Of a stretch of DNA of 47,078 nt, positions 40,777 to 47,078 are shown piece by piece. Every line of letters begins with the position of its first letter. Position 1 is the stretch's first letter. Source of the stretch: Treponemataceae bacterium (GTDB taxonomy: Bacteria > Spirochaetota > Spirochaetia > Treponematales > Treponemataceae); the NCBI GenBank assembly GCA_024413635.1, contig JAKSTT010000005.1:1-47078 (forward strand), read 5' to 3'. The position numbers and the translations under genes were made by a program. The notes beneath the pieces were generated by a model. It saw only the letters and a list, made by a program, of their open reading frames with translations. It did not search any database and was not told where the DNA came from.

Positions 40777-43632
40777 TTAGTCTTTCAGCCAGGCAGTTTC
40801 TGGAGGAGTCTTCTTGACGAAAGGTCTCTTCAGAGCCTGTTTCAGACCGTTTGGCAGAATGTACTTCAGTTTGTCTTCAGCAAGTCTCATGTTTGAACAG
40901 TCAGGGTTATCCCTGGTCAGTTTGATGGCATCAAACTCACATCTGGTAGTACACAGACCACAACCAACACATTTGTTCGGGTCAATGATGGAAGCTCCAC
41001 AACCCAGACAGCGTTTGGTTTCTGCCTGAACCTGTTCTTCGGTAAAGGTCAGTTTGGTATCACGGAATGACAGTTTGCCGTCTTCAACTTTTGCATATTT
41101 GGCAGTCTGACGGCCGGTATTGTCATAGTTCTGTACCAGAATGTCTTCCTTATCCAGTTCGATGAAGTAGTTGGGATCACGGCCGATGGTCAGTGAAGAG
41201 TGAGGCTGTACGAATCTGTGGATAGAGATGGCACCTTCCTTACCGCAGGCAATGGCGTCAATGGCAAAGCGTGGACCATAGAACATATCGCCACCAACAA
41301 AGATGTCAGGAACGGTAGTCTGGAAGGTAACTTTGTCAGCAACAGGAGCCGGACCCTTGAATTCAACGGCTTCGCCTTCAAGCAGGTTGCCCCATACGGT
41401 GGCCTGTCCTACAGAAAGGATTACGTTTGAACAGGCAATGGTCATGGTCTCGTTTTCATCGTATTTAGGATCAAAGCGGCCTTCAGCATTCTTAACCTGG
41501 GTACATTTCTTGAATACGATACCGGTAACTTTGCCGTTTTCGGTAAGGATTTCTTTTGGTCCCCATCCGCCGGCAAATTCGATACCTTCAGATTCAGCCA
41601 GTTCAATTTCTTCAGGAAGTGCAGGCATGATGTCGCGGGTTTCAAGTGAAACCTGAGAAACTTTTGTTGAACCGCAGCGGATGGCAGTACGTGAAACGTC
41701 AATAGCTACGTTACCACCACCGATTACAACGGTATCACCAGACAGCTTGTATGATTCGTCATCAATTACTGCATGAAGCAGGTCAACACCTTTTAATACG
41801 CCTTCAGCATCTTCACCAGGTACGTTAACACCGCGGCCGCCCTGGCAACCGATGGCAATGTAGAATGCTTTATAGCCTTCTTCGCGAAGCTGTTTGATGG
41901 TTACATCCTTACCAACTTCAACGCCCAGGCGGATATCAACACCCATTTTGCGCAGTACGTCTACTTCTGCTTCTACCACGTCTTTTTCCATTACGAATGA
42001 TGGAATACCGTAGGTTACCATACCACCCGGTTTCTTGTTCTTTTCAAACAGTGTAGGGCGGTAGCCTTTTTCAGCCAGGTAGTAAGCGCAGGAAATACCG
42101 GCAGGACCGGCACCGATGATGGCAACTTTTTCATCAAAACCGCCACCGATTTTCGGAATTACCGGGTCTGCAACGTATGGATTACCGCTCTTCATATCCT
42201 GCATTGCAATGAACTTCTTAACTTCATCAATTGCAAGAGCTTCGTCGATGGTACCGCGGGTACAGGCAGCTTCACAGCGTCTGTTACATACATGACCACA
42301 AACTGCTGGCAGCGGGTTGTATTTTTTGATCAGGGCAAGAGCTTCAGTGTATCTTCCCTGGGCTGCCATTTTCAGGTAACCCTGTACCGGAATATGTGCC
42401 GGACAGGCAGTCTTACAGGGAGCGGTACCGGTTTTATGGGTATTGATGCGGTTAATGTCGCGGTAATCTTCGGTCCACATGTCTGTTGACCATTTCTTTT
42501 CTGTTGGCAGCGGCATTTTTGGATATACCACTTCTGAACCGTCTTTTTTGCACAGTTTCTGACCAAGAGTAGCAGCACCTGCAGGACATACTTCCACACA
42601 GCGGCCACAGGCAACACACTTGTCTTTGCTTACATGTGCAACATATGCTGAGCGTGACATATTCGGAGTATTGAACAGCTGAGAGGTACGCAGAGCGTAA
42701 CAAACGTTCACGTTACAGTTACAGATGGCAAAGATTTTTTCTTCACCATCGATATTGGTTACCTGGTGAACAAAGCCATTGTCTTCTGCCTGTTTGAAAA
42801 TCTTGAGGGCTTCTTCTTTGGTGATATAGCGGCCGCTTTTGTTGGTTTCTACAACATAGTCAGCCATATCACCCATAGCTATACACCAGCCTTCCGGATC
42901 ATCTGCACAACCTTCATCAAAAGTTTTGCGTGAACGGCGGCATGAACAGGGAGATGCAGCGTATTTGCCTTCGTATTTATCAAGCCAGTGTGAAATGTGT
43001 TCAAGGCTTGAACTGGTGTTTTCATGAGCAATGGCTTTTTCAACCGGAATAACGTGCATACCGACACCGGCACCACCCATTGGTACCATGTGGGTAAGAC
43101 CTTCCAGCGGAATACGGGTCATGCGTTCAAAGAATGCACCAGATTCCGGATACTTGGTAATCATATCCAGGTTCATGTTGCTGAATTCAGCTGAACCTGG
43201 TACGTACATTGGCAGAACATACTGTTTTACGTGTTTTTCGTTTTCATAGTTCCATTCGATAATACCGGTGTAAGCCATCTGGTCCAGGTGTTTCTGCAGG
43301 TCTTCAGCAGTGTACTCAGGACACAGTGCATGAATCTCTTCAAAAGTCTTTGGCTGGCGTTTTTCCATCTTCAGTGCAATTTCGCACTGTTCATCGGTAA
43401 TCAGGTTGTAAATACCCCAGTATTCAGGGCTTTCTTTGGTGATTTTTTCAAGCCCCAGTTTTACGGGAGCTCTATCGGTAATGGCTTTGGCAAGTTTTGC
43501 CAGTGGTTCACGGAATGGTGCATTCAGATCTACGGTGTCTGGTACCAAACCTCTGCGGGGATCAACTTTGTTGCGGTTAGGATCCAATGAATAGGGGGTC
43601 ATCAGTTCCTTCTCAGTAAAGTTATTCTTCAT
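40777..43632 (-). CDS. Fused Fe-S/FAD NAD(P)H oxidoreductase with GltD/NfnB-like core
   Basis: The 951-residue protein has five parts. First is an N-terminal helical, winged-helix-like region (about 1-200). Second is a cysteine-rich segment with PCSCRRSRK and CNCNVNVC (about 228-315). Third is a ferredoxin motif CVACGRCVEVCPAG (about 338-351). Fourth is a GltD-type domain with its own Fe-S cysteines (CKTACPAH, CGHVCNRRCEAAC), FAD site IIGAGPAGISCAYYLAEKG (about 503) and NAD(P) site VIGGGNVAID (about 633). Last is a ferredoxin motif CVGCGLCTTRC (about 885). It should move electrons between NAD(P)H, flavin and ferredoxin-like carriers. GAGAGGAG precedes the ATG. A divergent AraC gene lies 133 bp away. 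Confidence 0.88.
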   Translation of the reverse strand: MKNNFTEKELMTPYSLDPNRNKVDPRRGLVPDTVDLNAPFREPLAKLAKAITDRAPVKLGLEKITKESPEYWGIYNLITDEQCEIALKMEKRQPKTFEEIHALCPEYTAEDLQKHLDQMAYTGIIEWNYENEKHVKQYVLPMYVPGSAEFSNMNLDMITKYPESGAFFERMTRIPLEGLTHMVPMGGAGVGMHVIPVEKAIAHENTSSSLEHISHWLDKYEGKYAASPCSCRRSRKTFDEGCADDPEGWCIAMGDMADYVVETNKSGRYITKEEALKIFKQAEDNGFVHQVTNIDGEEKIFAICNCNVNVCYALRTSQLFNTPNMSRSAYVAHVSKDKCVACGRCVEVCPAGAATLGQKLCKKDGSEVVYPKMPLPTEKKWSTDMWTEDYRDINRINTHKTGTAPCKTACPAHIPVQGYLKMAAQGRYTEALALIKKYNPLPAVCGHVCNRRCEAACTRGTIDEALAIDEVKKFIAMQDMKSGNPYVADPVIPKIGGGFDEKVAIIGAGPAGISCAYYLAEKGYRPTLFEKNKKPGGMVTYGIPSFVMEKDVVEAEVDVLRKMGVDIRLGVEVGKDVTIKQLREEGYKAFYIAIGCQGGRGVNVPGEDAEGVLKGVDLLHAVIDDESYKLSGDTVVIGGGNVAIDVSRTAIRCGSTKVSQVSLETRDIMPALPEEIELAESEGIEFAGGWGPKEILTENGKVTGIVFKKCTQVKNAEGRFDPKYDENETMTIACSNVILSVGQATVWGNLLEGEAVEFKGPAPVADKVTFQTTVPDIFVGGDMFYGPRFAIDAIACGKEGAISIHRFVQPHSSLTIGRDPNYFIELDKEDILVQNYDNTGRQTAKYAKVEDGKLSFRDTKLTFTEEQVQAETKRCLGCGASIIDPNKCVGCGLCTTRCEFDAIKLTRDNPDCSNMRLAEDKLKYILPNGLKQALKRPFVKKTPPETAWLKD

Positions 43633-43729
43633 ATGTTACTCCTCTCTCAATATGAATAATGAAGACCGAAGATATCAAGAAATTAATATCGATAAAATAA
43701 TAGCATGAAATCCGGTTGCGCGATATAAT

Positions 43730-43760
43730 TATCGGAGATATAAATAGCAGTATCGGAGAT
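43730..43760 (+). promoter_or_regulatory. Direct repeats, probable AraC-type operator
   Basis: TATCGGAGAT occurs at 43730-43739 and again at 43751-43760, 21 bp apart, which is two helical turns. AraC-family dimers typically bind such tandem sites. The second copy contains the GGAG ribosome site of the AraC gene, so binding could repress its own gene. Confidence 0.55.
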
Positions 43761-43765
43761 TTGCG

Positions 43766-44959
43766 ATGGATATTTCCTTTCAGTATTTTTCAGTCCTGAA
43801 GCGGTTCTTTACCTATTTCCGTATTCCTTTGTCCGTGGTCAACGGGCAGGGAGAAACATTGTACTGTTTCCCGCAGACGGATATTGAATATATCGTTCCC
43901 AAAAATATCATCAGGGAAGAACTGGACCGGTATGAAGAGCAGTATCATGATTTATATACACCGGTCATGCGGAATACGCCCTATAACTCCATGATTGCCA
44001 TTCTGTCATTACCGGATGCCAATTATCTGTTTGTTGGCCCCTGTTTTTCCCTGCCATTTTCCGCTAATAAAGCAAATCAGATTATCAGTGACATATATCC
44101 AAGAAATGAGCTTGAGAAACTGCAGCATATTACCAGCAGATTACCCCTTGTTGATGAACACTATATTGCAGATGCCTTGTCATTGCTGGTGCTGACCATC
44201 CACTACAAAGACCTGCCGGCAGCAGACATTATCCAGGCTAACAATCTTGTTCCTTCAAGCAAAACGGTTTTACAGACCAACAACCTGATTGAAAAGGAAT
44301 ACGGAACCCTTCTGGATTTTGAATTGCAAATCCAGTACTGCATTGAACATGGAAAGCCAGAAGAACTGGAGCGGGTCTGGGAATCGTTTTCGGTATCAAT
44401 AAAGGAAAACTTTCAGGAATACCTGTATACAGAGATTCACTTCATGATTCCACTGATTTCTTCAGCCCGTCAGGCAGCCTTACGCAGTGGGGCACCCAAA
44501 GAAGAAGTCCTGTCCATCTTTCACACGGCCATTTCCCACATTTCTTCCCGAGGATCTGTTTCCGTAAACCTGAGGACCATTGAACTTGCAACCTATGAAA
44601 TGTGTAAACTGGTTAAGAAGAACAAAGCCATGCCGTTCCGGAGCGATGTCTGTTTGAAGTGTGAACGGTACATTGATGAACATCTGACTGAAAAGGTAAC
44701 GGCAGCAATGCTGGCTGATTACTGTGGCGTCGACCGGAGCCTGATTTTTGATATTTTCCGGAAAAACTATAACATCAGCCTGACAGAATACATACAACAG
44801 GAAAAAATCCGGAGGGCAAAAATGCTGTTACTGCATTCAACGTATCCGGTTTCAGAAATTGCATCAATTCTGGGATATTGCAGCAGTTCGTATTTTTCAA
44901 AGGTATTCAGCAGATACTGTGGTGCAACACCGGCGGATTTCAGGAATGCAGGCACATAA
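43766..44959 (+). CDS. AraC-family transcriptional regulator
   Basis: The 397-residue protein has a C-terminal AraC domain (about 300-395) with two helix-turn-helices: VTAAMLADYCGVDRSLIFDIFRK and PVSEIASILGYCSSSYFSKVFSRYCGATPADFR. The N-terminal 290 residues form a sensor region I do not recognise; it contains cysteines (e.g. YCFPQ, VGPCFS) but no cupin signature. GGAG lies 8 nt before the ATG. It is divergent from the Fe-S oxidoreductase and probably controls it. Its stop lies inside the terminator of tRNA-Gly copy 2, which may end both transcripts. Confidence 0.9.
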   Translation: MDISFQYFSVLKRFFTYFRIPLSVVNGQGETLYCFPQTDIEYIVPKNIIREELDRYEEQYHDLYTPVMRNTPYNSMIAILSLPDANYLFVGPCFSLPFSANKANQIISDIYPRNELEKLQHITSRLPLVDEHYIADALSLLVLTIHYKDLPAADIIQANNLVPSSKTVLQTNNLIEKEYGTLLDFELQIQYCIEHGKPEELERVWESFSVSIKENFQEYLYTEIHFMIPLISSARQAALRSGAPKEEVLSIFHTAISHISSRGSVSVNLRTIELATYEMCKLVKKNKAMPFRSDVCLKCERYIDEHLTEKVTAAMLADYCGVDRSLIFDIFRKNYNISLTEYIQQEKIRRAKMLLLHSTYPVSEIASILGYCSSSYFSKVFSRYCGATPADFRNAGT

Positions 44960-44987
44960 AAAAAAAGACTTGCATTTCTGCAAGTCT
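44958..44987 (-). terminator. Terminator of tRNA-Gly(UCC) copy 2
   Basis: Minus-strand stem AGACTTGCA/TGCAAGTCT with loop GAAA and a T-run. Compared with copy 1 the second stem pair changes from A-T to G-C, keeping pairing. It overlaps the AraC stop codon. Confidence 0.88.
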
Positions 44988-44991
44988 GTAG

Positions 44992-45064
44992 AGCGGATGA
45001 AGGGAATCGAACCCTCGTCTCCAGCTTGGAAGGCTGGGGTAATAAGCCATTATACGACATCCGC
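44992..45064 (-). tRNA. tRNA-Gly (UCC), copy 2
   Basis: Identical over all 73 nt to copy 1 (40609-40681), same orientation, 4383 bp away. No encoded CCA. Promoter, leader and terminator are also recognisably duplicated. Confidence 0.97.
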
Positions 45065-45099
45065 ATGCTGTCTTTTGCATCTCTGCATCCGACTCTTAG
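45065..45099 (-). other. Hairpin-bearing 5' leader of tRNA-Gly copy 2
   Basis: The leader and -10 box (45065-45105) match copy 1 at 33 of 41 positions. The stem TGCA-GAGA-TGCA replaces TGCG-GAAA-CGCA, so one G-C pair has become A-T while the GNRA loop stays. The outer GAGTC stem is lost here (GACAG on the other side). Confidence 0.7.
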
Positions 45100-45129
45100 A
45101 TACTACTGAAAAACCATGGTGTTAGTCAA
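45100..45129 (-). promoter_or_regulatory. Promoter of tRNA-Gly(UCC) copy 2
   Basis: TTGACT (45124-45129) and TAGTAT (45100-45105) are 18 bp apart, exactly as in copy 1. Confidence 0.78.
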
Positions 45130-45138
45130 CAGGTTGCA

Positions 45139-45171
45139 TAAAAAAAGTGGCCATGCAATGCACAGCCACTT
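45139..45171 (-). terminator. Terminator of thrC
   Basis: Minus-strand stem AAGTGGC/GCCACTT with a T-run of about seven. It lies 11 nt after the thrC stop and just before the -35 box of tRNA-Gly copy 2. Confidence 0.82.
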
Positions 45172-45181
45172 CTTTATTCAA

Positions 45182-46594
45182 TTACAGGTTTTCACACAGC
45201 CATTTCTTGAACTCGTCATAATCGTTGTTCATCGGAATAGCGTGGTCAGGCAGACTCATTACTTTTTCCAGACGGTCTGGAATAGAAGGATTTACGCCGA
45301 TGGCATTCTGTACAACTTCACCGAATTTGGCAGGATGAGCAGTTTCAAGAATGATACCAACAGATTTTTTGTTGGTAATATCATTAGCCCATTTCGGCAG
45401 GTTAGGAGTAAGACCTGGTTTATTGTAATCGTTTCCGAATCCAGACTGCAGGTTCAGCATGGCACCCTTACGGATATCGTCCCAGGCTTTCCAGCCGCAG
45501 GCACCGTGCGGATCGATGACATATCCGGTGTTGGTATAGCAGTCTTTCATTGCCTTTTTGATGCCGTCATCATCAAGCCAGTAAGAAGCAAAGAGATCAC
45601 GGACTTCATCAAGGGTATACATGGCACGGATACGTTCATAGTTGCTTGGAGCACCTACGTCCATGGCGTTGGACAGAGTCTTTACGGAAGCACGTGGTTC
45701 GTAGTTACCGGTTGCAATCCAGTCCGGAATGGTGCGGTTAGCATTTGTTGCTGCTACAAAACCGGTAATAGGTGCACCCATTTTCTGTGCAATAAGACCG
45801 GAAGTCAGGTTACCGAAGTTTCCTGATGGAACAACAACGATAATGCTGGGGTTTTCAATCTTGCTGTCGTAGGGAGCCCGCTGTTTTACGGCAAGTGCTG
45901 CATACATGTAGTAGAAGCTCTGTGGCAAGAGGCGGGTAATATTGATTGAGTTTGCAGAAGAAAGACGGAATTTTGACCGCAGGTCTTCGTCAACAAATGC
46001 AGTCTTTACCAGTTTCTGACAGTCATCAAAGGTACCTTTTACCTTCAGGGCACGTACGTTGCCGGTAAAGGTAGAAAGCTGTTTTTCCTGCAGGGGGCTG
46101 ATTTTTCCTTCCGGATACAGGATGGTAACATCAAGGCCGGGAACATTATGGAATGCAGAACCTACGGCAGATCCGGTATCACCAGAGGTAGCTACCAGAA
46201 TATGCAGGGGGTCCGGGTTTTCACGGTTAAAGTAGGACATGACACGTGCCATGAAGCGGGCACCAAAATCCTTGAAGGCGCAGGTTGGGCCATGGAACAG
46301 TTCCAGACAGTAGCTGTAGGGGTCCAGTGGAGCCAGCTGAGAGATGAAGGGATAACAGTCTGCAATGATGGCCTGCAGATCGTTGTCAGGAATTTCACCG
46401 TCTACATACAGCTTAGCCATTTCAAAAGCAATGTTCCGGAAACTGGGGGCTGCAGTCTGATTAAGGATTTCATCAGAAAGTTTTGGATAACTGGTTGGAA
46501 TATATAAACCGCCGGTCTTTGGGTTCATGCCATTGAGTACGGCTTCTTTAAGTGAAACTTTTACCGTATTGTCACGGGTATCGGTATAGATCAT
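45182..46594 (-). CDS. thrC: Threonine synthase
   Basis: ThrC converts O-phosphohomoserine to threonine with PLP. The 470-residue protein has the PLP Lys in PTCAFKDFGARFMARV (near residue 112), ATSGDTGSAVGSAF, and the phosphate-binding region VPSGNFGNLTSG. It begins MIYTDTRDN and belongs to the longer, yeast/E. coli-like class. AAGGAG lies before the ATG, and the same bases can pair with CTCCT just upstream. The promoter region holds a 12-bp inverted repeat. rlmN lies upstream in the same direction, 76 bp away. Confidence 0.95.
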   Translation of the reverse strand: MIYTDTRDNTVKVSLKEAVLNGMNPKTGGLYIPTSYPKLSDEILNQTAAPSFRNIAFEMAKLYVDGEIPDNDLQAIIADCYPFISQLAPLDPYSYCLELFHGPTCAFKDFGARFMARVMSYFNRENPDPLHILVATSGDTGSAVGSAFHNVPGLDVTILYPEGKISPLQEKQLSTFTGNVRALKVKGTFDDCQKLVKTAFVDEDLRSKFRLSSANSINITRLLPQSFYYMYAALAVKQRAPYDSKIENPSIIVVVPSGNFGNLTSGLIAQKMGAPITGFVAATNANRTIPDWIATGNYEPRASVKTLSNAMDVGAPSNYERIRAMYTLDEVRDLFASYWLDDDGIKKAMKDCYTNTGYVIDPHGACGWKAWDDIRKGAMLNLQSGFGNDYNKPGLTPNLPKWANDITNKKSVGIILETAHPAKFGEVVQNAIGVNPSIPDRLEKVMSLPDHAIPMNNDYDEFKKWLCENL

Positions 46595-46614
46595 ACGTGG
46601 CTCCTTTTAGGAGA

Positions 46615-46643
46615 AGTATACAGAAATCCGAATATTTATGCAA
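46615..46643 (-). promoter_or_regulatory. thrC promoter
   Basis: TTGCAT (46638-46643) and TATACT (46615-46620) are 17 bp apart on the minus strand. The ATG lies 20 nt after the -10 box, giving a short leader of about 13-14 nt that contains the ribosome site. Confidence 0.72.
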
Positions 46644-46661
46644 TTTATATGCATAAATATT
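46631..46661. promoter_or_regulatory. 12-bp perfect inverted repeat over the thrC -35 box (operator candidate)
   Basis: AATATTTATGCA (46631-46642) and TGCATAAATATT (46650-46661) are perfect complements around a 7-bp spacer. The -35 box lies in the left arm. It has no GC-rich stem or T-run, so it is not a terminator. Confidence 0.65.
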
Positions 46662-46670
46662 TCAGATAAA

Positions 46671-47078
46671 TTATTCGTCTGTGTGCAGTGCTTTACCCAG
46701 CTGGCCGCAGGCGCCACCGATTTTCCGTCCACGGCGGGTACGCTGGGTAACGGTCAGGCCCATCTGTTCCAGCATATTAAGGTAATTGCGTACTTCATTG
46801 CGGCTTGGTTCTTCATAGGGCAGCGTACTTACCGGGTTCCAGGGGATGATGTTGATGTGCACCGGCATGTTTCCCACAAATTTTTTCATGGCAAGGGCGC
46901 TTTCGAGGGTTGTATTGACGTTATGCAGCAGGGCGGCTTCCAGGGTGCAGCGATTACCGGTTTTTTCCATCCAGTAGCCGATGGCTTTACTCAGTTCCGG
47001 CAGTGGATTTGCCACGTTTACCGGCATCAGTTTTGTCCGCAGTTCTGGGTCTGCAGCCGTTAATGATACTGCCAGCCG
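46671..47078 (-). CDS. rlmN: RlmN, dual-specificity 23S rRNA/tRNA A2 methyltransferase (C-terminal part)
   Basis: RlmN is a radical-SAM enzyme that methylates C2 of A2503 in 23S rRNA and of A37 in some tRNAs. Only the last 135 residues are in the window; the gene runs off the right edge. Visible parts are LAVSLTAADPELRTKLMPVN, INIIPWNPV and the C-terminal VTQRTRRGRKIGGACGQL with the methyl-carrying Cys. The Fe-S CxxxCxxC motif lies outside the window. The gene ends 76 bp before thrC. Confidence 0.93.
   Translation of the reverse strand, partial: RLAVSLTAADPELRTKLMPVNVANPLPELSKAIGYWMEKTGNRCTLEAALLHNVNTTLESALAMKKFVGNMPVHINIIPWNPVSTLPYEEPSRNEVRNYLNMLEQMGLTVTQRTRRGRKIGGACGQLGKALHTDE

Noticed and set aside
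1..47078. CRISPR arrays, insertion sequences, integrases or prophage genes.
   Set aside because: I found no regularly spaced repeats, transposase-like proteins or phage genes in reading the window; the only sizeable duplications are the tRNA units.

Overview
The window looks like a chromosomal segment of a spirochaete, most likely a Treponema of the gut or oral type with mid-range GC. The evidence is a complete V-type ATPase operon of the spirochaete kind (E, DUF2764-like, A, B, D, I, K), a P83/100-family antigen, a CheX phosphatase next to secA, small beta-barrel proteins ending in Phe, the MEP-pathway gene ispG, and tRNA genes without encoded CCA. I see no insertion sequence, prophage, integrase or CRISPR array. 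Most genes are housekeeping, and the accessory-looking part lies at about 36.7-45.1 kb. The species assignment is inference.

Layout. 1-3.4 kb: end of a beta-barrel gene, a bidirectional terminator, and the minus-strand pair secA-cheX. 3.5-7.25 kb: two overlapping membrane genes for cyclic-di-GMP signalling, one with an intact EAL domain; both GGDEF domains are degenerate. 7.25-7.4 kb: tRNA-Phe with its own promoter and terminator. 7.48-13.76 kb: a tightly packed operon coding for an ankyrin protein, MurG, CvpA, a clamp-loader delta-prime-like protein and an NtrB/NtrC-type two-component pair. 13.8-14.9 kb: galM. 14.95-22.26 kb: the V-ATPase operon, followed closely by ispG and a secreted repeat protein. 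24.5-25.1 kb: a small outer-membrane barrel behind a near-consensus promoter. 25.2-26.24 kb: a WecA/MraY-type sugar-phosphate transferase interrupted near its C-terminus by an in-frame TGA. 26.3-29.0 kb: an aminotransferase and glycogen synthase. 29.06-33.5 kb (minus): an RNA uracil methyltransferase, a secreted beta-propeller and the P83/100 protein. 33.5-36.4 kb: an alpha/beta hydrolase, coaD, then rpmF-acpP-rnc. 36.48-36.63 kb: tRNA-Gly(GCC) and tRNA-Phe. 36.78-40.57 kb: a two-FMN-site flavoprotein lipoprotein, then a Y-family polymerase with a YolD-like partner. 40.58-45.13 kb: two near-identical tRNA-Gly(UCC) transcription units in direct orientation, flanking a 951-residue Fe-S/FAD oxidoreductase and a divergent AraC regulator. 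45.18 kb to the end (minus): thrC and the 3' part of rlmN.

The observations I find most worth following are these. First, several genes start 6-8 nt after a -10 box with no Shine-Dalgarno, as leaderless mRNAs would. Second, the WecA-like gene has an in-frame TGA. Third, the duplicated tRNA-Gly units have compensatory base changes in a leader hairpin and in the terminator, and they bracket a 4.4-kb enzyme/regulator cassette. Fourth, the V-ATPase rotor carries a Na+-type ligand set, and a DUF2764-like protein occupies the place of subunit C. Fifth, an exported flavoprotein carries two flavin-attachment motifs. All functional statements come from reading motifs; no database search was run.
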